Positions 25,532 to 34,513 of a DNA stretch of 64,000 nucleotides are shown here, one piece after another. The notes beneath the pieces were generated by a model. That model was not told the DNA's origin. It worked only from the letters and a program-made list of their open reading frames with translations, and made no database searches. The DNA is taken from contig NZ_JAFLVR010000007.1 in assembly GCF_017315985.1 (NCBI RefSeq), positions 1 to 64,000 on the forward strand. Reading direction: 5' to 3'. The stretch's first letter is position 1. Every line of letters starts with the position of its first letter. Origin of the DNA: Candidatus Enterococcus murrayae. GTDB taxonomy: Bacteria; Bacillota; Bacilli; Lactobacillales; Enterococcaceae. The position numbers were made by a program, and so were the translations under genes.

Positions 25532-26524
25532 TTAGTAGTTTTTCAACCCAATTGCTTGACCTTCTGCTTCCATCAATTCTGTAATCTCTTCATCCAAATC
25601 AACGATCGATAATGATATCCCGCCCATATCTAGCGAAGTAACAAAATTGCCAACAAAAACCTTCTCTACCTGATGTCCTTTTTCTTTCAGTGTTTCCAAG
25701 ACTTGACCGCAAATCACATACTGTTCCATCAACATGGTCGAACCAAGTCCGGAGATCATGACTGCCAAATTCTTTTGCTCGTCAAATTCAAAATCTGTCA
25801 AAATTGCCTCAGTCATCTCAATCGCAATCTCTTTTGCGCTGCCTAATGGTTTTTTCTCGATTCCTGTTTCACCATGATGACCGATTCCAAACTCCATTGT
25901 TCCATCAGCAATCAGGAAATTCGGGTTTCCTACTGCTGGAATCGTACATGGTTTGACGCCCACGCAAATACTTCTGGTGCGATCCACAACCTTTTTCGCA
26001 ACTTCAATAACTTCATCTAATGTACCGCCTGCTGCAGCTTTTGCTCCGCCAACCTTCCACATAAAATAACCACCGGCGATTCCGTGACGTTTTTCACGAG
26101 TTTCTTTAGGTGAAGACGCAATATCGTCTGTTGCTACCACATATTTCACTTCAATATCTTCATCTTCTGCCATTTGGATCGCCATCTTAACGTTCATTGT
26201 ATCTCCTGCATAATTTCCGAAAAGACAAGCTACACCTCGCCCGCTGTCTGCCTCGATCATCGCATCTAAAAAAGCTTGTGCAGGTGGCGAAGCAAAAACC
26301 TCCCCAATTGCCACTGCATCGAGCATTCCTTGTCCAACATATCCTAGAAATGCCGGTTCATGCCCACTACCGCCGCCAGTGATGACACCGACCTTTTCCT
26401 TTTTTTCTTTGAGAGTGACTACTCGATCATTCAAAGTTGAAAGCACAACTTCAGGATGAGCTGCAGCATATCCCTTCAGCATGTCCTCCACGATAAAATC
26501 TGGATCATTCACAAAAATTTGCAT
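25532..26524 (-). CDS. dhaK: Dihydroxyacetone kinase subunit DhaK
   Basis: 330 aa. GVITGGGSGHEPAFLGYVG forms the substrate pocket and GIGHHGETG carries the His that binds the ketone covalently. It phosphorylates dihydroxyacetone (or related ketoses such as erythrulose) together with DhaL. Six bases separate it from dhaL upstream. No dhaM is present, so phosphate must come from an unlinked DhaM, another PTS protein, or ATP. Confidence 0.93.
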   Translation of the reverse strand: MQIFVNDPDFIVEDMLKGYAAAHPEVVLSTLNDRVVTLKEKKEKVGVITGGGSGHEPAFLGYVGQGMLDAVAIGEVFASPPAQAFLDAMIEADSGRGVACLFGNYAGDTMNVKMAIQMAEDEDIEVKYVVATDDIASSPKETREKRHGIAGGYFMWKVGGAKAAAGGTLDEVIEVAKKVVDRTRSICVGVKPCTIPAVGNPNFLIADGTMEFGIGHHGETGIEKKPLGSAKEIAIEMTEAILTDFEFDEQKNLAVMISGLGSTMLMEQYVICGQVLETLKEKGHQVEKVFVGNFVTSLDMGGISLSIVDLDEEITELMEAEGQAIGLKNY

Positions 26525-26529
26525 TAATT

Positions 26530-27180
26530 TTATTCCTCCACCAGGTCATTTATTGTATTTATGAACGCCTCAATAATCAGGTAACAAGAAGTTGCCCCAG
26601 CATCTTGATGACCGATTGAACGATCCCCGATGCGGCTTGCTCGTCCAATCTTCGCTGGAATCTCTTTTGTTTTCTCAAGCCCTGCTTTTGCGGCGGTTAG
26701 TGATTGAATTAAACAAACATCGAATGGGGCATCATCAATAAAATATTTTTCGTAGGTTTGGATTGTCGGTACTAATACATCGATCAGACTCTTATCTCCC
26801 ACCTTTGCGTCTGTTAAGTCAGAAAGATTTAGGTAAGCCTTCTGCAACATTTTCATTACGATTTCGCTTGTGATTATCTCGTTTTTCCTTGCCGCACTGC
26901 TTAACCCTTGAAAGAAGCTGCCGTATAAAGGGCCCATTGATCCGCCGATTTTAGTGACCAGCACCTGGCTGATCACCTTGAAGCCATCACTCATAGTGTA
27001 TTCAGTCATATTGTCCAATTCTTGGCGAGCGAAAGTAAACCCTTTGTTCATATTGATTCCATGATCACCATCACCGCCATGACTGTCGACTTCACATAAG
27101 TATTGTTTGTTCGTTTGAATCGTCTCGATGACTGCATCGACAATGCGACTTGCTTCTTGATTTGAAAATTCTGTCCTCAT
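26530..27180 (-). CDS. dhaL: Dihydroxyacetone kinase subunit DhaL
   Basis: 216 aa, all-helical nucleotide-binding subunit. DGDHGINMNKGF holds the Mg-binding Asp residues, GGSMGPLYGSFF and HQDAGATSCYLII line the ADP site. It acts with DhaK. It lies between mtlD and dhaK in one tightly spaced run of minus-strand genes. Confidence 0.92.
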   Translation of the reverse strand: MRTEFSNQEASRIVDAVIETIQTNKQYLCEVDSHGGDGDHGINMNKGFTFARQELDNMTEYTMSDGFKVISQVLVTKIGGSMGPLYGSFFQGLSSAARKNEIITSEIVMKMLQKAYLNLSDLTDAKVGDKSLIDVLVPTIQTYEKYFIDDAPFDVCLIQSLTAAKAGLEKTKEIPAKIGRASRIGDRSIGHQDAGATSCYLIIEAFINTINDLVEE

Positions 27181-27186
27181 GTTGGC

Positions 27187-28347
27187 CTACCCCTTTATTT
27201 CCAAAAATCGTTGATAGTTTTTCTTGATTTCTCGATGCATTCGATTTTCTAACGGTATTTTAGTGAAATGCACGATTGCTTCATCGATTCCATGTTCAGC
27301 TACATAGGCCAATAGTTCGACCGATTGCTCATCCTCTGGGTTATCAAATAGGAAGGCCGCTGCTATTCCTTCTAACAGTCGATTATTTTTCAGCTCTAAC
27401 TCTTCACATTGGACACAAGGACCGACTAAACGTTCCTCCGGCTGCAGCTTCCGAATCGGTGAGCGAGAGACTCGCGTGATCATATCCTTGATTCCTGGTG
27501 TTTGATAACGATCCATGATGAAATCAATATAGTCTGCCATATCTTGTTCAGTAAATCCATACTTTTCCATTAATAGTTGTGCTGATTCCCACATCGTTTC
27601 ACGAATCTGCTGCACTAAGTCCTCAATATGGAAGACATCTTGGATAATAGAGTAACCATGAACAAAGCCAATATAACCAGCCCAAGCATGTCCGCAATTC
27701 ACGACATAAAGCTTTCTCTCAATGTATTTTTGTAGATTTGTTGTATAGACAGCATCTTTGATCGGTTTGTCTTCAGGATCTACCAGCTTCGATTCTTCGA
27801 TCACTAATTCATGATCACGGCCGATATCGATCGTCTTTTTACCATCATGCTCTGAAGCTAATACCATGCGATCGACTGCTGTATTAGGAAATGCAGCGAT
27901 GCTGTCCAGCCATTCACTCGCCGATGAATCAAGAGCAAGGATCGCCTTACGCAAAATCTCGCTGTTAAACATCGCGTTCTCACAGGCTAAAATGTTCACT
28001 CGTTCCCTTCCGCTTTCAGCCCGCTTCTTCAAACCTGCCAAAAGAACCGGCGCAATCTTCGGCAAATTTTCAGCCCATACTGCTGTGGTAATCACATCTG
28101 TCGTACTGATTGTTTCAACAATCTCCGTTTGATCATCAAGCGAAGACAAAGCATGGATCTGTGTTAATTGCTTCTTCTTGTAATCCTCATTGATCAAATA
28201 TAAATCGAAGGTTTTCGTTTCATTGATTTGCTTGACTAACTCGCTGTCAATATCAACGATCGTTACCTCATAATCGGATTCATGTAGTAAATCAGCGATA
28301 AAACCGATCCCAATACTTCCTCCGCCAAAGTGTAATGCCTGTTTCAT
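27187..28347 (-). CDS. mtlD: Mannitol-1-phosphate 5-dehydrogenase
   Basis: 386 aa of the polyol long-chain dehydrogenase family. N-terminal ALHFGGGSIGIGFIADLL binds NAD; the conserved block KLYVVNCGHAWAGYIG with catalytic Lys and His follows at about 212-227. It oxidises mannitol 1-phosphate to fructose 6-phosphate. Its ATG overlaps the stop of mtlF (TAATG), so the genes are coupled. A related hexitol or pentitol phosphate is possible as substrate given the unusual partners downstream. Confidence 0.92.
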   Translation of the reverse strand: MKQALHFGGGSIGIGFIADLLHESDYEVTIVDIDSELVKQINETKTFDLYLINEDYKKKQLTQIHALSSLDDQTEIVETISTTDVITTAVWAENLPKIAPVLLAGLKKRAESGRERVNILACENAMFNSEILRKAILALDSSASEWLDSIAAFPNTAVDRMVLASEHDGKKTIDIGRDHELVIEESKLVDPEDKPIKDAVYTTNLQKYIERKLYVVNCGHAWAGYIGFVHGYSIIQDVFHIEDLVQQIRETMWESAQLLMEKYGFTEQDMADYIDFIMDRYQTPGIKDMITRVSRSPIRKLQPEERLVGPCVQCEELELKNNRLLEGIAAAFLFDNPEDEQSVELLAYVAEHGIDEAIVHFTKIPLENRMHREIKKNYQRFLEIKG

Positions 28348-28778
28348 TAAACAACGACCTCCTCAAAAATTTTAAGAATCTCTGCTTTTGATGTTGCTTG
28401 ACGTAAAATCTCCACATTCTCCATTTCAGAACAAATAGTTGCTATCTGTCCTAAAATCTCCAAATGTTCGTTGTTCTTTCCGGCAATTCCAAATACTAAG
28501 TAAGCTGTGTTGCCATCAAAATCAACACCTTCTGGCACTTGCAGCAATGAAATTCCAGACGAGTGGATTTTTTCTACCGACTTTACAATTCCATGAGGAA
28601 TGGCAATATTGTTCCCGATGTAAGTAGAGACTTCTTCTTCTCTTTCCAGCATATCTTGGAGATAGCTTTCTTCGACATAGCCGTTTTCAACTAGAATTGC
28701 TCCAGCTGCTAAAATCGCTTCATTCTTGTCTGCATAACTCTGATTCAACTGAATGTTCTCATTCTTAAAAATTTTCAT
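28347..28778 (-). CDS. mtlF: PTS mannitol-specific EIIA component
   Basis: 143 aa. IGNNIAIPHGIVKS carries the phosphorylated His (about residue 60). The size and IFKNENIQLNQ start fit MtlF. ATG 28778 is chosen because GATGAGG lies upstream; the ATG at 28808 would overlap mtlR. It phosphorylates the EIIB domain of MtlA. Confidence 0.93.
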   Translation of the reverse strand: MKIFKNENIQLNQSYADKNEAILAAGAILVENGYVEESYLQDMLEREEEVSTYIGNNIAIPHGIVKSVEKIHSSGISLLQVPEGVDFDGNTAYLVFGIAGKNNEHLEILGQIATICSEMENVEILRQATSKAEILKIFEEVVV

Positions 28779-28794
28779 TTCCTCATCTCGCAAT

Positions 28795-30786
28795 CTATAC
28801 AATTTCATTCATTTTTACTAAATATGTTTTCAACTCACCCGCGGATTTGATTTTGGTCAACTCGTAGACATGATCGAAGAAAAGCTCCTTGACTTGTCTA
28901 TAAAACTTCTGACTGAGTTCAGAAGCATCTTCTGAAGTATCGACCACTATTAGATAGTAATTTCCCAGCTGGTTTGAGCTCTCTGAAATCAGCTGAATAC
29001 GATCAGCTGCTATTGTCGTGTTTCTTCGAATAATGAAGAGGACCGTTTGATTCTGCTGCACAGTCGTTTGAATACTATTTGTCAATTTTGCTTCATCCAC
29101 TTCCAAAAATACGGCTAATTGTTTTATCGCGTCTCTTTTTTTCTTAACCTTTTTGGTGAAGACTTCTCTTTCACTGAATCGACATTCTTTCATCAGCTCT
29201 AGTATTTTTTGGGCGTAGAACATCTTTTTTGTTAAGTGTTTTTCAAACTCTTCGACAGTCATTCGCTTCTGCCGCTGGATCGTCTTTAGATCGGAATACT
29301 TATGGTTGTTAATTTTAGTTTGTACCAAAGCCAATTCTTGTTCGTTTAACAAAGGAGAGACTTTTAAGTATTCTTCTGGCGCTAAAGGTAAAGGAATCGT
29401 AGATAAAACCAGTTCGTAATCATGCACATTTTTATTATGCAGATCAGTTAATGAAATAATATCCTTTACATAAACCTCCGGTACTTCATATTCCAGACGA
29501 CTGGTGAGCATTTTTGATGAGCCCATACCGCTGGAGCAAACAATCAATACTCGAAAAGCCTTATTCGACAATTTGTCGATCATCATCACGAAATATAGAA
29601 CCAAAAAGCACAATTCATCTTCTGGGAAAAAGTCTTTGCCAAACACTTCCGTCGCTGCTTTACTGACAATTTCAAAAATGAATAGGTAATTCTTTTTAAT
29701 TTCATCCTTCATAGGATTTCTTACAAATAGACCACTATTAATTCGTGTGACGGCCTTTCTTAAATGGGCAGATAAGTCGCGAATTTGCCGTTCATTCCCC
29801 TGCAGCTTCACGCCCAGCTGTGCTTCAACGTTATTAACCATCTCCTTCACAGAAATCGCACTATCGTTTTCAAAGCGCGGAAGGTCAAACGCATTTGATG
29901 GATCCTGTTGGAAATACAAATGGATGATCCATTTTAAATAATCCAGGAATGATTCAGGATGACTTTTTTCAGCTAAAATCGTTTTTTGTTTCTCAATCAT
30001 CCGATGATATAATTTGAATCCTGTCGGGTTTAATTCGATGGCAATCGTGTCGATCGTATTATTTGGCAACACCGTCAGGTTGCAAACATCCAGCCACAAT
30101 GACAGTAAAATTACCAACTCTTGCAGGTCATTATCGTCAATATCCACCTTTAGCTGACCAAGCAAATCATAAACAAAATGGAGCGGTTCTTTGATTTTTT
30201 GAAAACAAATCTTTTTGTAAAATGAATCCTTTGAATGCTTTAGTAAAAACCATGCGATAAATTCCGATGAAGCCACGTGTTTCGTCAAGATGTCTAAAAT
30301 TAGAATATGGCGATTGATCATATCTGTCTCTAACTTGATGCCTTCACCTTTTTTAGAAATCACTCGAATCCCTTTTTCAAGCAGATTATCCGTTAGAAAG
30401 GCGACATCTTTTTTGATTGTTGAAAGAGAGACTAATAATTCTGCAGCAATCGCCTGCATCTTGATATAGTCCTCTTCCAACAACAAAATCAGTGTGATTA
30501 AATCGACTCGTTCCGTTACAGAAAGAATTGGATGAATATTTTGTTTTTGAAATGCTTGCTTCAACGCAGTTAAATTTTCCGACTTTCCCTGTATCTCGAA
30601 ACCTTCAGCAGGAATGGAAACCAACTCCAAGTGAAAGGTTTTCAATGTCGTCTTAATATTCTTTAACTCTCTATATACAGTCCGTTCATTAATATTCAAC
30701 CGGTCACTGATATCTTGTACCGTATGCTTATTTCTACTATTTAACAAAATCGTTAAGATAGAGCTTTCTCTGGTAGATAAATACAT
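28795..30786 (-). CDS. mtlR: Mannitol operon activator MtlR
   Basis: 663 aa. N-terminal winged helices (ILLNSRNKHTVQDISDRLNINERTVYRELK), a second helix-turn-helix near 110-135, two PRDs (about 195-290 and 300-405), a GatB-like EIIB domain with VLIVCSSGMGSSKM and a C-terminal EIIA-like region. The EIIA-like part has no PHG-type His motif, so one usual phosphorylation point seems lost. MtlR is controlled by HPr and by the mannitol EII proteins. It lies within the operon between mtlA and mtlF, as in Bacillus relatives. Confidence 0.92.
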   Translation of the reverse strand: MYLSTRESSILTILLNSRNKHTVQDISDRLNINERTVYRELKNIKTTLKTFHLELVSIPAEGFEIQGKSENLTALKQAFQKQNIHPILSVTERVDLITLILLLEEDYIKMQAIAAELLVSLSTIKKDVAFLTDNLLEKGIRVISKKGEGIKLETDMINRHILILDILTKHVASSEFIAWFLLKHSKDSFYKKICFQKIKEPLHFVYDLLGQLKVDIDDNDLQELVILLSLWLDVCNLTVLPNNTIDTIAIELNPTGFKLYHRMIEKQKTILAEKSHPESFLDYLKWIIHLYFQQDPSNAFDLPRFENDSAISVKEMVNNVEAQLGVKLQGNERQIRDLSAHLRKAVTRINSGLFVRNPMKDEIKKNYLFIFEIVSKAATEVFGKDFFPEDELCFLVLYFVMMIDKLSNKAFRVLIVCSSGMGSSKMLTSRLEYEVPEVYVKDIISLTDLHNKNVHDYELVLSTIPLPLAPEEYLKVSPLLNEQELALVQTKINNHKYSDLKTIQRQKRMTVEEFEKHLTKKMFYAQKILELMKECRFSEREVFTKKVKKKRDAIKQLAVFLEVDEAKLTNSIQTTVQQNQTVLFIIRRNTTIAADRIQLISESSNQLGNYYLIVVDTSEDASELSQKFYRQVKELFFDHVYELTKIKSAGELKTYLVKMNEIV

Positions 30787-30849
30787 TTAGATTCCTCCCC
30801 ATCATTAGTAGAATTCATCATACTACACTAAAATGAAAGCGGATACACC

Positions 30850-32304
30850 TTATTCACCATTATTTTCTTTGATGAACTTGATGAATCGATCGTACTCACT
30901 GTTGTCCAAGAAATTCTTGATTGTCAAGATGGGCACTTGTTTTCCCTTAGATAAACCTTTTACTCTTTCCAATAAAATCTCATTTGTAATAATTAGATCA
31001 GCATCCTCAGGAATATTGTCGACGGAAACGTTCTTGACTGTTACCTCTAACATGTTTTTTCGAGCTTTTGTATTTAACATTGACGCCCCCATGGCACTAG
31101 AGCCCATTCCAGCATCACAGGCGATGATTACATTTTTAATCAATTTACCTGCTGGCATAATAGCCGCTTCTTCATTTATTTCTGGAACTGCTGTTTCAAA
31201 TCCCTCTGCAGAAGGGATTCCGGCTGGTTCAACCGCCAATGCCGCTTCTTCTGCTGCCAAGTCCTTTTTTAAACTCAATTTCAAGAAAAAAGCTCCTACT
31301 GCAAAGGAAACCAAGACTGCCGAAGCATACATCGCGATATTTACAACGAAGTTTCCACGAGGTGTCATCATTAATAACGCTAAGAAACTACCCGGTGAGA
31401 CCGCGCCAACAGTTCCCCCGCCAAAGAGTTGTCCAATGGCCAGTGCTGTCATATTCCCTGCGATTGGACCTAAAATAGTAATCGGTTTGATCATGGCATA
31501 AGGAAATGCTACTTCTCCGATACCACCTAAGAATTGAATCAGCATTGATGCTGGTGCTGATTTTTTTGCCATACCTGTTCCAAACATTGAAAAAGCGATC
31601 AATAAGCCAACCCAAGCGCCACCGTTTGCCTCAACTAAGAATAATAGCGATTTTCCTGTTTCCAATACTTGCTGCGTTCCTAGTGGAATCATAATTCCGT
31701 GATTTACAGCATTATTTAAGAATAGAACCTGTGCTGGTTGGACAAAGATACTAGTCAACGGAATCAAATTCCGTGCCATCAACCAGTCGACACCACCTGA
31801 AATAAACGATAGAATAACTGCAAAAATCGGTTCAACTGCTACAAAACCAACCAAAGCTATCGCAAAGCCAAGAAAGCCTAGCGAGAAGTTATCCACTAAC
31901 ATTTCAAGTCCTGGTTTGACTTTCCCTTTAAACAGTTCATCGATTTTTTTCATTAATATTGCGCCGATCGGACCCATAATCATACCGCCGATCAACATCG
32001 TGATATCTGCTCCAACTACTACCCCCATAGTTGCCAAAGCGCCGATCGCACCACCGCGCTTTCCATAAACATTGTACCCGCCCGTATATCCTATCAATAC
32101 AGGTAATAAATAATTCAAAATCGGTGGAACCAGTTCATTTAAATGTTTATTTGGTGTCCATCCAGTCGGGATGAAAAATGCTGCCATCAAACCCCAAGCA
32201 ATGAATACACCTATATTCGGCATAACCATTGAGCTTAAAAATCCACCCATACGTTGAATTTTCGCTCGCCAGCTGTTTGCATTTGCAGGTTGCTGAAACT
32301 CCAT
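30850..32304 (-). CDS. mtlA: PTS mannitol-specific EIICB permease
   Basis: 484 aa. The membrane EIIC part (about 1-345) starts RAKIQRMGGFLSSMVMPNIGVFIAWGL and includes GGIGEVAFPYAMIKP; an Ala/Glu-rich linker (about 350-385) leads to the EIIB domain, with VIIACDAGMGSSAMGAS holding the phosphorylated Cys. EIIA is separate (mtlF). ATG 32304 has AAGGAGG upstream. First gene of the operon, behind a promoter with a perfect -10 but poor -35, as expected for an MtlR-activated gene. Confidence 0.95.
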   Translation of the reverse strand: MEFQQPANANSWRAKIQRMGGFLSSMVMPNIGVFIAWGLMAAFFIPTGWTPNKHLNELVPPILNYLLPVLIGYTGGYNVYGKRGGAIGALATMGVVVGADITMLIGGMIMGPIGAILMKKIDELFKGKVKPGLEMLVDNFSLGFLGFAIALVGFVAVEPIFAVILSFISGGVDWLMARNLIPLTSIFVQPAQVLFLNNAVNHGIMIPLGTQQVLETGKSLLFLVEANGGAWVGLLIAFSMFGTGMAKKSAPASMLIQFLGGIGEVAFPYAMIKPITILGPIAGNMTALAIGQLFGGGTVGAVSPGSFLALLMMTPRGNFVVNIAMYASAVLVSFAVGAFFLKLSLKKDLAAEEAALAVEPAGIPSAEGFETAVPEINEEAAIMPAGKLIKNVIIACDAGMGSSAMGASMLNTKARKNMLEVTVKNVSVDNIPEDADLIITNEILLERVKGLSKGKQVPILTIKNFLDNSEYDRFIKFIKENNGE

Positions 32305-32336
32305 TTTCTTTTCCTCCTTGAGAATATTCATTTTTC

Positions 32337-32426
32337 GAAGGCGCCTTCTGACATTAATTATAGGGGGCGTTATCTCGAAAAGCTATCGCTTGAAAGGACA
32401 CCTTTGTCAGTCAGTCTCTGTCAAAG
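32337..32426 (-). promoter_or_regulatory. mtlA promoter region with inverted repeats
   Basis: On the minus strand TATAAT lies at 32357-32362 without a good -35. About 40 bases upstream CTTTGTCA (32402-32409) and TGTCAAAG (32419-32426) form an inverted repeat, a candidate MtlR site. The perfect 12-bp palindrome GAAGGCGCCTTC (32337-32348) lies at the predicted transcript start and is partly cre-like. Confidence 0.45.
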
Positions 32427-32492
32427 ATACTCTTGTGATGGTTTTCAATAGTCATTAGACTTTGATTACAACGAAATATTGGAGGGAATTGT

Positions 32493-33050
32493 ATGTCAGT
32501 AAAAGTACACACAAGAGAAATCATTGAGGAATTGAGAGCCTTTGTAGAACACGAAAAGGACGAGCAGCTGGATCAATTGGTTCATGCAATCTTACACGCG
32601 GATAGTATCTTTCTTTCAGGTGCCGGTCGTTCTGGAGTAGCCATCACAGGTTTCACAAACCGGCTGCTTCATTTAGGCTTATCGGTTCATCTCGTAGGAG
32701 AGATCAGCTGTCCAAGAACTAAAAAAGGGGATTTGCTAATCATCGGGTCTGGTTCGGGCACGACTGCTAGCTTAGTCGCTCTCGCTGAAAAAGCAAAAAA
32801 GAATGCTGTGAAGATTGCTTTGCTTACGATGGACAAGGATTCAACAATTGCTGACTTAGCTGATGTGGTGGTCGTATTACCAGGGGTTTCGCCAAAATTG
32901 AAAGAAAACAACCTCACCTCCATTCAACCAATGGGCTCCGCTTTTGAACAAATCAGTTTTTTAACCTACGATGGAATTATTTTAGAACTGATGGATAAAA
33001 TGAAGGAAACAAGCAGCACAATGGTAGAAAGACATACGGATTTGGAGTAA
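32493..33050 (+). CDS. Second 6-phospho-3-hexuloisomerase
   Basis: 185-aa SIS-domain protein. IFLSGAGRSGVAITGFTNRLLHLGLSVHLVGE and LIIGSGSGTTASLVALAEKAKK match PHI and align along the whole length with the enzyme at 24300-24860, though the two are clearly diverged. It is divergent from mtlA and has GGAGGG before its ATG. Either it serves the same RuMP steps under other control, or it isomerises another ketose phosphate. A bidirectional terminator follows. Confidence 0.9.
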   Translation: MSVKVHTREIIEELRAFVEHEKDEQLDQLVHAILHADSIFLSGAGRSGVAITGFTNRLLHLGLSVHLVGEISCPRTKKGDLLIIGSGSGTTASLVALAEKAKKNAVKIALLTMDKDSTIADLADVVVVLPGVSPKLKENNLTSIQPMGSAFEQISFLTYDGIILELMDKMKETSSTMVERHTDLE

Positions 33051-33055
33051 ATAGC

Positions 33056-33112
33056 AGCAAAAAGAACGGCAGGGAATGAATCAGACTGATTCAATCCTTG
33101 CCGTTCTGCTAT
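33056..33112. terminator. Bidirectional terminator between convergent operons
   Basis: AGAACGGCA pairs with TGCCGTTCT, with inner arms TGAATCAG / CTGATTCA. It separates the plus-strand hexuloisomerase from the minus-strand aldolase. Confidence 0.8.
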
Positions 33113-33113
33113 T

Positions 33114-33980
33114 CTATTTCCCACCAAAGATCTTCATTGCCCGCACATAGTCTTCTTTCAACGCTTCCGTCGATCGATTAATGCACTCTTCTAAGAAGTA
33201 CTCCTGGGAATCTTCCTTCAGGTACTCCTTCAATGCAGTGGCTCCTGCCTTATTTGCATAGGTATAATAATTGATTTTAGCAATGCCGTTTGCGATCGCC
33301 GTTTGATAATCTTCGGCATCAACGCCTGAACCGCCATGCATCACTAATGGGATAGTAACGGCCTGATAGATTTCCTTTACACGCTGCAAATCCAGTTTTG
33401 GCTCCTTCAGATAGATTCCGTGAACCGTTCCAAAAGCGATCGCCAAGCAATTTACACCTGTTGCATCGACAAATTCCTTAGCTTGTCTGGGATCAGTATA
33501 AATATCCGTCTCACCGATTTGATCATCATCGGGTGCACGTCCTTCTCCACCGCCTAAAGAGGAAGTAAAAACATGACCTAATTCTGCTTCTACACTGACA
33601 CCTAAGCTATGTGCTGCTTTCACAATCTCTTTTGTCCGAGACACATTTTCATCAAATGGCCGATCAGAAGCATCAATCATGACAGATGTAAAGCCCAGCT
33701 TCATTGCCTTCATTAGTACATCGTAGCTTTTTCCATGATCTAAATGAACGACCACTGGAACTTTGCTTTCCTTAGCATAATGAAGCATGATCGGACCGAT
33801 TTCTTCCAAAGGAACTAAGGAACTATGCCCTTCTGCGTGCTGCAAAATTACCGGCATATTGACTTCTTCGGCGGCTTGAATAGCGGCGCGAACCATTTCT
33901 AAATTGGGTACATTAAACGCAGCGATTGCTTGTTTATTTGCTCTGGCCTGCTCTAAAACCTCCTTCAAACCTGCTAGCAT
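33114..33980 (-). CDS. Class II ketose-bisphosphate aldolase (GatY/KbaY/Fba type), copy 1
   Basis: 288 aa. Catalytic and zinc residues are visible in VVVHLDHGKSYD, SVMIDASDRPFDEN, VEAELG, AFGTVHGIY and LVMHGGSGV. It cleaves a ketose 1,6-bisphosphate such as tagatose- or fructose-bisphosphate to dihydroxyacetone phosphate and an aldehyde. It is the last gene of the second mannose-type PTS operon and overlaps the zinc-ribbon gene by 7 bases (ATGCTAG). Substrate stereochemistry cannot be told from sequence. Confidence 0.9.
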   Translation of the reverse strand: MLAGLKEVLEQARANKQAIAAFNVPNLEMVRAAIQAAEEVNMPVILQHAEGHSSLVPLEEIGPIMLHYAKESKVPVVVHLDHGKSYDVLMKAMKLGFTSVMIDASDRPFDENVSRTKEIVKAAHSLGVSVEAELGHVFTSSLGGGEGRAPDDDQIGETDIYTDPRQAKEFVDATGVNCLAIAFGTVHGIYLKEPKLDLQRVKEIYQAVTIPLVMHGGSGVDAEDYQTAIANGIAKINYYTYANKAGATALKEYLKEDSQEYFLEECINRSTEALKEDYVRAMKIFGGK

Positions 33981-34513
33981 GCAACGTCCTCCTTCGATTG
34001 TTTGATTTCGGCAACGATATTAGCCGCTAATGAACGCATCGTTTTATAGGCCATACTGTCACGGTTGATATAGTTGGGGATCAGCCAAATCTCTCGTGTT
34101 TCATTTTCAAGGGACAAAACCACTTTGATAGAGCCCAATTGCTGCTGCTTTTTCTTAACCAGCCTCTCGATCTGCTCCTCCACCACTTGGCAATTGCTGA
34201 TTTCCGTAAAGGAATAAATCTCCGGCTTCAAGTTTTCCTTGGTGTATTTTTTGTGGTTGGGCAGACAAATCTGCTGGTTCTTATCATCAAAAAAGATCAG
34301 TTGATTGATTTTTCTAGAAATTTCAAAGGATGTACCTGCTGGCTCTGACTGCGCATCCTTCAACATAGCCAAAAGTTCCTCTTTAGTCTTTGTTTTGATT
34401 GTTTGAGTGAAATTAGCGCTGACTTTTTCGTAGCATTGTTTGCAAACATAGCCGTCGGCACATTTGAATTTGATCCATTTTACTGGTGTGCTGCAAATCA
34501 AGCATTTTTTCAT
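33974..34513 (-). CDS. DUF4428-like zinc-ribbon protein
   Basis: 179-aa cytoplasmic protein. The N-terminus has two Cys pairs, CLIC (4-7) and CKQC (about 23-26), forming a probable zinc ribbon of the DUF4428 type. Residues 40-179 are mixed alpha/beta with SFTEISNCQVVEEQIERLVKKKQQ and EIWLIPNYINRDSM. No catalytic motif is seen. Its start overlaps the kinase stop by 4 bases (ATGA) and its stop overlaps the aldolase start by 7, so it is made together with the sugar enzymes. Function unknown; a regulatory or scaffolding role is only a guess. Confidence 0.75.
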   Translation of the reverse strand: MKKCLICSTPVKWIKFKCADGYVCKQCYEKVSANFTQTIKTKTKEELLAMLKDAQSEPAGTSFEISRKINQLIFFDDKNQQICLPNHKKYTKENLKPEIYSFTEISNCQVVEEQIERLVKKKQQQLGSIKVVLSLENETREIWLIPNYINRDSMAYKTMRSLAANIVAEIKQSKEDVAC

